From Marasmius tenuissimus (taxonomy: Eukaryota > Basidiomycota > Agaricomycetes > Agaricales > Marasmiaceae), in the NCBI GenBank assembly GCA_029532415.1, contig JAQOTA010000069.1:434001-498000 (forward strand): 64,000 nt of DNA. The letters run 5' to 3'. The notes under the pieces were generated by a model, which saw nothing but the letters and a program-made list of their open reading frames with translations, ran no database searches and was not told the origin of the DNA. Positions 1-9,877 of this stretch are shown one piece after another; within the stretch, counting starts at the first letter, position 1; every line of letters starts with the position of its first letter. The translations under genes and the position numbers were made by a program.

Positions 1-800
1 AACAGCAGAAGAAGCGGCAACCGAATGATGCGAAGATGGACGTCGATGTGCCGACGCCCACCACTTCCCCTTTGACCTCAGAAGAGCACGACCCAATGGA
101 CGTTAACTCTGAGCTGGAAACTTCGAGTATTCGATCAACGATTGGTTCAGGTCGTCGTGCAAGTACGGAAGAGGCTCAGCCTGAAGCCGGCCCTTCAGTT
201 CCCCGGGCGCGAGCTTCCTCTAGGGCGAAAAGGACCAAGCAACCTCAGGTGGCACAGTCAGTGGATGAGGTAGTCGAGGAGGGCGGACGTGTTACCAGAA
301 GCGCAGCGCAGAGGGCTAATAAACGGACGAAGGTTAACCCTCCGGTCATGAAAGGACCCGCGGAAGACAAGGAGGCGCCAAAGAAGAGGACAAGGACAAC
401 TGCATCGAAGGCAGCGAGTGCCTCGAGTACAAGGGCTGCAACGTCGAACAAAGGCAAAGGCAAGGGGAAAGCCAGAGCTGTCGAAACTGAAACCGAGACT
501 GATGTAGAGATGATGGACGGGGAAGGTGACGCAAGTGTAGGTGACGAAGACCATAGTGATGGTGAGAGTCGTGCACGTTCCGGGGTCAAGACTGCGACGA
601 GGAAGAGCAAAAGGAAGATTGATAAGGTGGAATTGGAGGACCCGGCATCAATGGATGTCAAAGCTTCGAATGAGCCGTCAGGCTCAGACGCCTTGGGCGC
701 TGGCGACGAGGATCGTCACGCCGAAGCACCTACTACTCGAGGCGCAAAGACCAGAGCCAACGCTAGGGGAGGTCGGAAACGTAGAGGCGGTGCTTCTTGA
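1..800 (+). CDS. C-terminal part of a basic/acidic low-complexity nuclear-type protein (5' end outside window)
   Basis: The reading frame is open from the first base of the window (through a KKR-containing stretch) to TGA at 798-800, so the true start lies upstream; the Met at 36 is probably internal. The protein is rich in Lys/Arg clusters (KKRTRTT, KGKGKGKAR, KSKRK, GGRKRRGG at the end) alternating with acidic runs (ETETETDVEMMDGEGD). This composition is typical of nuclear, chromatin-associated or RNA-associated tails, but no folded domain is visible. A family cannot be named from this fragment. Seen: frame, composition, stop. Inferred: nuclear location. Confidence 0.6.
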   Translation, partial: QQKKRQPNDAKMDVDVPTPTTSPLTSEEHDPMDVNSELETSSIRSTIGSGRRASTEEAQPEAGPSVPRARASSRAKRTKQPQVAQSVDEVVEEGGRVTRSAAQRANKRTKVNPPVMKGPAEDKEAPKKRTRTTASKAASASSTRAATSNKGKGKGKARAVETETETDVEMMDGEGDASVGDEDHSDGESRARSGVKTATRKSKRKIDKVELEDPASMDVKASNEPSGSDALGAGDEDRHAEAPTTRGAKTRANARGGRKRRGGAS

Positions 801-1322
801 AGACTGTGATCAACTACGGAAGGAGGTGGACACCCCAGTCGGAGTGATGCGATACCTGAATACCAATCACCCGTCCTGCGATCTTTATTGAATCTTGATT
901 AGTTCTATTCGCGTCTTATCGTCATTCCTCTTCTCTTTTTCATGTTTCGTTCTGTTCATCACATTCTGTATCGAGTATGAATCCAGTACACATGTAGGAA
1001 GAGCTCGTAATTTATCAATGAATATCCTTGTACTACCATTCTGTTGCTCTTGAGTGACATCGCGACACTTGCTTATCGCTGTGGCTGTAAGTTCGAGTTG
1101 TTACGATCGTCAGAACTATACTGTAATCCTTGAGGCGCCTGGCGGAATTCTTTCTATGTTGAAGGTCACCACCACAATCCGGATCACGTACTGGTAAGGC
1201 ATTAGACAACATAAAAGACAGCACAACTTATACAATAGAGAAGCGTCCAAACCGAATATTTTAGTACAAGTCCATATCCTGTAACTTCATCAAAGGAATG
1301 AATTATGTGGCGATCGCTCGTC
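801..1322. other. intergenic, no gene seen
   Basis: About 520 bases between the tail of the first gene and the convergent tetraspan gene. Only short frames without recognisable sequence; it probably holds the two 3' untranslated regions. Confidence 0.5.
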
Positions 1323-3033
1323 CTAGGGGTCCTCCGACTTGTTTTTGTTAAGGAGAGTGGGCTCCGATAGTTCTCCGTCGAATTGCGCGACATTGCAACG
1401 AGGCAAAGTTCCACCTCCACTCCTCGTCCTTATGAAAACGTACGCAGCAGAAGCTGCCACTGTCCATCGATTCGCCGCTTCAGGAGACCATACAGGAGTA
1501 AAGAAATATCATTTACTCACAGGTGAGTGCCAACACCAAAGCCATTATTCCGTCGACAAAGTGAAGCCAGCAGCTAGTATCCGGTGACATGGACCCACCG
1601 CCACATCGACCGCTATCATCGGTTTGCGTCAGGGCCAAAATTAAGATTCCGATAACTAGAGGAGACTCGATTTAGCTCCCTCTTCAGAGCAGGCGTCGTA
1701 AGAAAAACTCGCTAAGCATAAGTAAAGCAAGGATAGCCAGTGAATAAAAGTGAGTTGATGCATTCGTGAGGGTCCGCTTGAAGAAAGGCCGCCTGTTGTA
1801 GGAAAGGCTGGCCGAGAGTCAGTTTTGTCGTCCTCGAAATGGCGAAGGCGCGGCGAACGAGATACTCACAGAACGCTCGCCCAAACCCAGCTGATGGTTG
1901 AGAGGGCAGCTGCCAGGCCAGCGATCGTCTCTGGAAGGAAAGCTAAGCCTAGTTCGCCTGAACAACGACACCAATTCGTTACGCACGAAAGTTCTCCTGG
2001 TGACTTATCAGGGCGTGCAGGATCCCGAACACGGTCTCCGTAATACCGAAAACAATCAACAACGCTACACCATTCACAACTGAGCTGGTGAAGAAACGAG
2101 GAGGTCAGAAGCACTCACAATACAACACCGTGCGGATGACTGTTGGACGAGGCATCGGCCCCTTCAGAGGGCCAGGATCAATTTCGCCGTCATGAGCTAC
2201 AATGATCGGAGATCGGAGCCCTAGCGGTGATCTGCGACTCGAAGAGTAGATGACAACCGTGGCGAGGGTACCTATATAGAGGTATTCAGTTTTATTGTGG
2301 GCTGAAACGACGTGAAATGACTTTGATCTCACTCAACAAGAGCAATGTGACCAACGAGATGGTGCCAGTCGTAATGGTCAATCCACACCAGCTCGCAATG
2401 ATACCTTCTGTGCCAGGCGTATTGGGGCAAGAGAATCGCGTTTCACTCAGCACCATTATCCCAAGAACTGTTGGCGACCGGGTTAAAGGAGGGCTTCGTG
2501 GGCGTGAATATCGACACCGATGAGTACTCACTGAGCCGCCACAGTACAGAAAGACCCCAAAAGAGATGATATGATACAATGCCACTACCAAGGTATGGCC
2601 ATCCTTGCGTGGGTTGTTGTAGGCAAGACTACGCGCGCAAGTCGGTCAAGCGAAGACGGGAAGAGCAAGTCAACTCACGAGTCCCACAGGACGCTGATCC
2701 ATATCCATGTTAGGAGGGATATGATAGCGGCGGCGCAGGTATAATACGCTATCTCAACAAGATAATCATGAGAGGGTCAAACCGAAGTGAAGGGTTCTTG
2801 GACATACCGACGTGGTGGCTGGCTTCTGGCAAACCTGAGTAGTATGAAAAACCTTTTCTCGGAGGCCACACAGTAGTTGCTGAAAGAGATGTAGTGAGAG
2901 CGGTTTGACATATCGCCAGAGCCAGAGTCCATCCTGAGTTTGATCGGAATGATGAGCGCTTTCCAAGGCTGACATTGTAGGACCCCCAATACTTACCGTA
3001 GAGATTTATACGGAGCAATCGAATGAAGGACAT
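1323..3033 (-). CDS. two-module tetraspan membrane protein, MARVEL-like
   Basis: Eleven exons can be joined in phase from ATG at 3033 (MSFIRLLRINLY) to TAG at 1323-1325. Each half has the same plan: a short start ending in LY, a hydrophobic segment (first half TLALAICQTALTTSL; second half LLIVFGITETVFGILHALIS), a segment ending in a WIW/WVW-(I/A)SVL motif, a third hydrophobic segment, a fourth one after a Cys-Trp motif, and a cytosolic-looking tail. The last exon ends FIRTRSGGGTLPRCNVAQFDGE. Four membrane spans per half and a short amphipathic layout resemble fungal MARVEL proteins, but that is inference. Three paralogues lie at 26.4-32.1 kb. One donor in the second half (near 1705) is GC rather than GT if the model is right. 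Function unknown. Confidence 0.6.
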
Positions 3034-3764
3034 GATTGTGAGACTGAAACGTTAGAGGGGAAAAGGTTGATACGCCTGGAAGTTCGAGGTATGACCAGCC
3101 TTGTTTATATCGCGTTCCGGACATGAATACCCATGCATTAGCGACTAATTTGGAGACTGGACTTGGATCCTCCTGATTATGATCGCACTGCCGTGCCCAC
3201 AGCCAAGAGATCGAGCGATATGCTCCATGTTCAACGAAGTTGCAGTTCAGTGTTCCGCAGCATCAATACAATTGTATATGCATCCAATTCACACAGCTTG
3301 ACGTTCCCAAATATCGATTGACGCAAATACGAATACTCGAGTGGAGCCTCGACGTTCAATCTGTAAGTACTGCCGATGTGGTCTGAGGGATAGGCGAGGT
3401 CGCGAAGAGAGGAAGGGAAACTCGGCATCGACTCTCGAGGGACGAAAAGTGGCGCTTATTTGGAAGTCTCCATCAATCGTCGCGGCATTACCCGAACTAA
3501 AGTATAAGTGGCGCTGTCTTCGAAGGGGGAAATGTATTACACGGCATGGTCCACGTACTGAACACCGGGTCCGGGGCTTATCCTAGCATACAAGCAGCTA
3601 ACTACGCCTTCGACCCCGGGACAGGGAATCCCTTGATATTATCGAAGTGGCTGAATATTGTGTTGTGGCCAGTAGCGTCGTATGTGCCGAACCAAGAGGC
3701 ATTAACCGGCAATTTTTGGATTCATTACACTAGTACATGCGAAGCTTTAGAGTTGGATATTCGT
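3034..3764. other. intergenic, no gene recognised
   Basis: A plus-strand open frame starts at 3546 and runs into the protease gene on the other strand. I could not match it to a family and it lacks good support as a gene. Confidence 0.4.
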
Positions 3765-5043
3765 TTAGGATTCAGCGGGGTTGTTCTCCGCGAAGTATTC
3801 ATGACTGTCAGCATTCCTAATGGCGTTAGCAGGGTTGCTTCTGGCAAGACTTCGGGCGCCACTCTGGCCATAGACAACATCATCGGTGTCAGCGACGGCA
3901 GTGAAGTGGGAGGATTCGTGAACGAGAGTTCCACCCTGTATGTAGGACAATCAGCTTGCGTTCGTTATCCGGTTTCATGGCGACGATAACTTACTCGGGA
4001 GTCGGTTCCGGTGCTAGGAGCGGACCAGAAGGCACCGCAAAGGTAGATGACACCAAAGTCATCGCGGTAAACGTAGGCGTAGGTGCCAGAGTCGGTGCAG
4101 GAACAATCGTAGGTAACGCTACCAGAGAAGGGGTACCCCTTGATGGCATTGAAGTGTTTAAGGACTGTGGCGTGGCGACCAGAGCTATACGTGCCGAACC
4201 ACGAAACGTAGCGCGTAGTAGAGGAGGTGTGAGAGCTCAGGTAGCTAAGAGGACATTACATCATGTAACTTCATCAGGGAAATGAGAGAAATTCGACTTA
4301 CGACGCGGCAGAAGAGGCGTAGCTGGCAGCAGCGCGGGCAGCTGAGACCAATTGGCTTTGCCGAGTGCTGGAGCAAGATCGGTAAGTAACCCTCTTAGCG
4401 TGGCGACGGGCGTTGGAAAGGGTGCCAGTAAATGAGGCAGTTAAAGGAGCCTCTTCGGTTGCCTGAAGCTCAACGATCTCGTTCGTGGTAGGGTCGACAT
4501 AGAGGAACAAGTTGTTGGCGCGGATGTCATAGGCGCCCTCTCCAGGAGCGGTGAAGTTGTAAGAGGTGGACACTGACCACAATAGTGAGTGCTGGACCAT
4601 CGTTTCGATCACAAGGATATTACTGACAGTCATGCTCAAGCTCGAAAGATGCACCCGGCTCGAGGACAATGAAGGCATCTTCAATGTTGTTCTTGACGAT
4701 GTATTCGGGGAACGAATTTCGCGCGGGCACCAGTGAAAGCAGGCGAGGCACCCTCAGCGTTGGATATCGTGAAACGATCAGTGGGGAGGGAAGACAAGAC
4801 GGTACGGGGGTCTTTCAAGAGCTTCAGGGCCTTATCGCCAGTGTTGACCAGGGAAGTCGTGATCTTGAAGTCCTGAACACCAGCAAAGTTGTTGCTACCT
4901 ACTGAGAGTCAAAACTACCGTCCCAAGATAGGTAACGAATGCTCACCTGAGATAGCAAGAGAAAGGCCTGGTGCGGCTGCGACAGAAATGGCAGAGAGGT
5001 AAAGGCCGACTAAGGCAGAGCGAACGGTAGAGTAGAACTGCAT
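3765..5043 (-). CDS. peptidyl-Lys metalloendopeptidase (M35 deuterolysin family), secreted, with one-base frame break
   Basis: Zinc endopeptidase of the aspzincin type that cuts on the amino side of lysine (EC 3.4.24.20 in Grifola and Pleurotus). Five exons: 5043-4947, 4898-4628, 4572-4302, 4244-3995 and 3935-3765. Exon 1 encodes a signal peptide (MQFYSTVRSALVGLYLSAIS). A propeptide-like region (LKLLKDPRTVLSSLP, FTGARAKFVPEYI) follows, then a KRV processing-like site, then the catalytic domain with WFGTY, YDCSCTDSGTYAYVY and the zinc site HESSH; the third ligand Asp sits nine residues after the second His (TDD). DADSHEYFAENNP-type ending is present (NADSHEYFAENNPAES). Exon 2 contains four Cs at 4707-4710 where the family frame needs three, which would break the protein; everything after it is intact, so I suspect a sequencing error. 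Without it the precursor is about 352 residues, normal for the family. Confidence 0.85.
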
Positions 5044-7976
5044 GGCAACTACCAGTGAAGACAATCGTAGGAGTTGAGACTACGGAATGACTGTTGCATA
5101 CCCTCTCTTTTATACTGTTACCTACCTCGAGATAGGAAGCCGTAGCTCACCCTGAATAGAAACCGGGCTAGAAGGGCGGCTGGTTGCGTGAGAACCATAT
5201 GTGTATCGTCCTCATCGTACGCTTGATCGGTCATGTTTCTAGGGCTCGACATGTGCTGTTGCCTTCCATTTGATACCAGGAGACTTCGATTGTTCGGTGA
5301 TGCACGAAATCTATAGAATTGCAACCAATACTGCCGTTTAAGACCACACAAGGCTTCTCTGGGATTCGGAACAGCGACGCAGTTCCTTGTTGATAGAAAA
5401 GACATACGGATCCGAGAAGCTTGATAATTGAGGCATTCCTGTGTGTATTAAGGGCCAAGGCTAGTCGCCAGGCGTAATAACATCATGATCAGACGGGGTA
5501 AATATGAAAATAACTCGGGAGCACGTACGATACCATTGATACACAACCTATAGCACATGTGGAGATACTAGATGTGCCACATCAACACCATTCCAGGTTG
5601 AGAGTCCGTCGTGGGTTGCATATGTTCTCGAGGAAAACGGCCCCATGTGGCGAGGCCAACGAGCTGCTGAAGCCCAGTAAAAATCGACAATATTCTCAGC
5701 CATTTTCAGCTACTGTCAGGCATGGATTAAGCGATGTCGCGCCAGAATAGTTGTGAATGTCTGTCAATGGCCAAAACCGCAATTCGCATACGTAACAGAA
5801 CTACTTGAGACTATGCACTACTATTCTGTGTCGAGATACTCAAGGCGGTTAGCTACTAGTAGCTACTACCTGGCATTATGTGCCGACATGGCTAGACAAT
5901 GCAGATACCCCCACATATTCCAGTCACTCTAGACTACTTGAGATCACGCATCCATACATTGTCAGATATACAATGGAATTACTTTCTATCGTACTATACA
6001 TCGATGCAGATACAATAAATAAAAGAAGTAGGCTACCCCAACAATAGTACGCCCGAGCTGGAGACCGGTCTTTGATCAGCTGAATCTAACCCTTAACCTC
6101 CAATTGAAGACGTCGCGACGCATTCTGGCTACACAAATGTTTGAGAGGCTGATCACAAACTGCGAGGGTAGGATACCGTATACGTACTAATGTCGATATC
6201 TTTTCCAGCGGGTGGACGTGTGTCGTGGCTTTCTGGGCGTTATCAAGACTAAGTTAGTATATTGAGTATTGAAAGACCAAAGAAGGGAAGCTTACCTGGA
6301 ACCTGCCTGGAACAGTACAGTTTGTTGTGCGCTGGTTTGTCTGCTGGTGGTGGTGTCGGAGAGAGTGAGCTGGCAAGTGGCTGTGTCCGGATCTCTTCCT
6401 TTTTTGTTTTCGGCATTTGCGTCATCAATAGATTGAGCTTTGAATTTCTCTAAGTCCACTGTCATGTTAGGCTCGAGAACATGATGATCATATATTCGAG
6501 ACCGTGTTCTGTTCAATGCGAGGTGGACCATTCACCCTACCAAGAATAAGAGTCTTCTGCACATAGTGATGGACAATTTCACGCCCAGTTAGGCCCTGGA
6601 GCACCTCAGAAGCTCACTCACCGGTGTCGAATTCTAGTGATAGGGGACATTTCAGCGACAATGACAACGACTTTCGATACCCGGAGTGCTCTATGATATC
6701 GTTTGAACTCATTTCAGCTTGAAAACTTCCCATGAGTGTAGCACACTACAGCTTTGTGCCACCCAGTAACCTCAGTACACTCTGGTATGCCGCATATCAC
6801 GCTATATGCCCTTGTTGGGCTTTCTTGCTGGCCAGTTCCCTGGAATATACACCAGTAAGCCACTACTTGGTACGTAGCAGACATCGGTACTATAGGGCCT
6901 GGCGACCTCGAGTCGTTTTTGTATTGCCAATACAAACGGTGACGTTAATTGGGCCTCGCAATATGGGAGAATGGGCAGGAGTAGGCTAGATAACGAAATC
7001 TCGGAAATAACCTCGCTGGTGGTATCTGGTAATATGTGAGAATCTTGTCGGTTTTCACTGGGGCTGAAGTGTTAACATAGGTGATTGAGACATTTAGTCG
7101 TGAGCCAAGTTCTAGTGGGCTCAGTCACATATTCTGTACTCACCGAATGGGGCGAGTGTAGCTAGCCTTGATGGGATGGGTGCTCGTCTGGAAGATTCAA
7201 GGTACAAAATACAATCCAGGTGACCATCCTGTTGATGCACCTAGGCCAACGCTTAAATGTTGAACATACGCCATTTCGTCGCGAGAAGTGGCGTGGGAGG
7301 ACATTTCAACGACGTGATCCCGCTAAGAGAGACGATACTACTGATATAGGAACAGATGCGACAGAAGATGATGATGACACTTTGTGGCTCGATTCTTCGA
7401 AGAAAGCCCCAAAAAGCGTGAAGGTTGTTTGGTTGTTGACAAATTGCATCTGAATATCTGCGATACTCCGAGTCTCAGACGACATCCTACCGCCTGGATT
7501 CCGGGTATTGACTCATAACTGAACCGTTCGCTGGTGGTGTCACGTGTGATTAACTTCGTATTCGCGTTTTGGTCGATCTGGATTTTGGTAGAAGGCTTCT
7601 CTGAGTCTAGATACCAGGGAGTCTAAGTAACTAGACGATCGATGTCAACTTGAGTCGAGTAAAGAGAATGAGATCACATACCCTTCAAGAGTCAACGTAC
7701 TTCACCCAAAATCCTTGTTCAGACCCTAGTAGTCGGGCCCAAATGATACACTGATTGTAAAGAGAGTTTCCGCGTACATTCGATTGATTTGATCTTTGTA
7801 GAGCCGGTCTCGAGATTGCACTGGACTATGGAAACGAGCTTGCTGTTCGGAGTAGATGAGGGTTAGGAACTTAGGATTGCAGTCAAGGTCAAAGCTGTGT
7901 ACAGGGTCGTGAGAAAGCTAGGTAATAAGCGTCCTCGACGCCTCACTGAGCTCAATGCACAGGAATACTTGCCTAG
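5044..7976. other. long stretch without a recognisable gene
   Basis: Nearly 3 kb. Only short frames occur (for example 6292-6531 minus and 7220-7453 plus, the latter with an acidic TEDDDDTLW run); none shows a domain, a signal peptide or convincing exon joins. Some may be exons of unknown genes or decayed sequence. Confidence 0.4.
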
Positions 7977-8849
7977 ATGGCGACCATGGACACGAATGCC
8001 TCTCATAGCGCGCTTATCGGCTACAACAAAGCTCATTTTGATGCTAGGACAGCCAACAACTATGATGAACATCCTCAACACTGTCTCGAGATGGCCAAGA
8101 GGTTGGAAGCTTGACGATACTCAAGAAAATCGCGTCCTAGAGGGTTTCCAGGATTGGGGAATCTCTCATTCAAGCCTACTCATGGGATGAAGAGAAAACA
8201 GCGGCCTCGGATTAGGATTAGGCCTGTAGAACCGGTGCGTGATCCCCGTCTCGAATCTGAGCTATCTCTAACCAGTCGAATTGGGTGTTATTGCAGGTCT
8301 GGCCTCAAGACAGATCCTCCCATACGTGAAATCTGTCCTCGGGGTTGATATCAATCACGCTATGTTAGACAAGTACAACGAACCTGCTGATGATCAGGGT
8401 ATCGCACCGGAGGAGATGAGAGCAATTTGCGCCAATTTGAGAAGGAACCTAGTCCAATGGGTCATTTAAAGTTCGATGTCGTTCTGATGCGCATCAACTC
8501 AGATCAGACATCTATGGAACTTTGATGAGAGTTGCAAATTCAGTGCTCTATGTCCTATCACCATCTTACCGATCCAATGCGAATGACAGGCGTTATCGCA
8601 AGCTTGGTGAAGCCCGGACGATGCCTATTCGTCGCGGACATCGAAAGCACCAATGGCCGGGAGAAAGTTATTCCAGAGACAGCGCATCATATCGCAGCCT
8701 ACAAATATGGGTTCTCTGAAGCCGAAGTAAAGTCATACGTTGAATCCGCGGGCCTTTCGCTTTCCAGTTTCACTAGCGTAACGAAAGCCAGGAAGAACGG
8801 GAAAGAGGTCAATGTGTTTCTGGCACAAGGCTCAAATCACGAAACTTGA
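7977..8849 (+). pseudogene. decayed class I SAM-dependent methyltransferase
   Basis: The remains read MATMDTNASHSALIGYNKAHFDA..., then PYVKSVLGVDINHAMLDKYN, EEMRAICANL, SMSYHHLTDP, VIASLVKPGRCLFVADIES, and end FLAQGSNHET at TGA 8847-8849. This is the order of a UbiE/COQ5-like methyltransferase: glycine motif I, the acidic end of strand 2 (GVDI), the YHH region and the LKPGG-like motif (here VKPG). Motif I itself is ruined: two TAG stops at 8213-8215 and 8219-8221 fall inside what should be DFACGTG. There is a further stop after KRLEA (about 8112) and a frame change near 8440. Such proteins methylate small molecules or quinones; this copy cannot. Confidence 0.75.
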
Positions 8850-9084
8850 ATAACTATCGGGATGTGTCCTATGAATCCACGGGAAGGCGGGTGCCATGCG
8901 TCTCCCTTATTTCCTGTGATGTTGAATCGCATACCCGCAACTCACAAGGTCGAGTGCTCAATGGATAAAGGTCTTATTAGAGGCCAACTGGTATATCTCG
9001 AATCGAGCACGACTCATATTGCTACATTCCTCTGTTTTGGACGACGATCTCGGATCAAGACTACATACGATGCTTGGACCTCAA

Positions 9085-9360
9085 GATTCGTTTAGGACTC
9101 AACAGGGTTGTTCTCCGCGAAGTATTCGTGGCTGTCAGCGTGCCTGATGGCACTGGCAGGGTTCGTGCAAGGTTTCGGGCACCGCTCTGTCCGTAAATGA
9201 CATCTTGGGTACCAACGACGGCGGTGGAGTGGGGGAATTCATGAATGAGAGGGGACGGAAGGTCAACTTGAGTTCGCAATTCAGAAGGTATTAGTGGATC
9301 TTTCTATTCACCCTGAAGTCTCTCCAGAAGGCACCGCAAAGGCCCAGTCGTGCGATAATT
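9085..9360 (-). pseudogene. relic of a second M35 Lys-metalloendopeptidase
   Basis: The minus strand keeps the zinc-site exon of the M35 protease at 3.8 kb: HEFPH in place of HESSH, then TAVVGTQDVIYGQSGARNLAR, after which the frame breaks (the DNA still matches the ADSHEYFAENNPAES end but in other frames). At 9315-9335 the bases agaaggcaccgcaaagg repeat the end of the preceding exon of the intact gene. No start, signal peptide or N-terminal exons remain nearby. Confidence 0.75.
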
Positions 9361-9877
9361 ATGCTGTAGTACGTCTTTGCAGCATACAATATTGACGTGT
9401 GAGGTTCACACACTGTCACGGAGTCATCGAGTCTCCGAATCCCAACTCTTGGCCGGCGCAAGTACGACCAGTTGAGTAGTCCAGTTGAGGGAATTCCGGA
9501 CTGAGTTTGAACTCAGTCTGTGAGCACTGGGTGGACGGGCGAAGCCGCGAAAATAGAAAGGTAGGTTCAGTGTACAGCTGATTCCCAGAAATTCACGACT
9601 TCAGACCTTGAGGACTTGAAAGTGCGAAGAAAGAAACAAGAAGCGGGCGCTTGTTCGCACTTAAGTCTTCATTCCACTGTCAGTCATTGCATTACCCGAA
9701 TTGAGTCGTAAGTCGTCTCAAAATCTCTCCTGCACGTGGTGTATGGTATGTTTACAGTGCGTGAACATCATGTTCTAACGTAAGGTATTAAGTACCCGAA
9801 GCATTATCCGGATTGTCTGCCGGAGTGGTGTGATAAATCTACCAATCGGTACGTAGACCGGTTGTTACTTTACTAGT
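9361..9877. other. intergenic, no gene seen
   Basis: Non-coding by inspection. Contains a small perfect inverted repeat, actgagtt-tg-aactcagt, near 9500, of unknown meaning. Confidence 0.4.

Noticed and set aside
3546..3764. plus-strand frame MVHVLNTGSGAYPSIQ... considered as a lectin-like relic
   Set aside because: Similarity to beta-trefoil repeats is only a few residues and the frame soon runs antisense through the protease gene.
9500..9520. perfect 8-base inverted repeat actgagtt/aactcagt
   Set aside because: Too short and isolated to be a terminal repeat of a transposon; no duplicated target sites.
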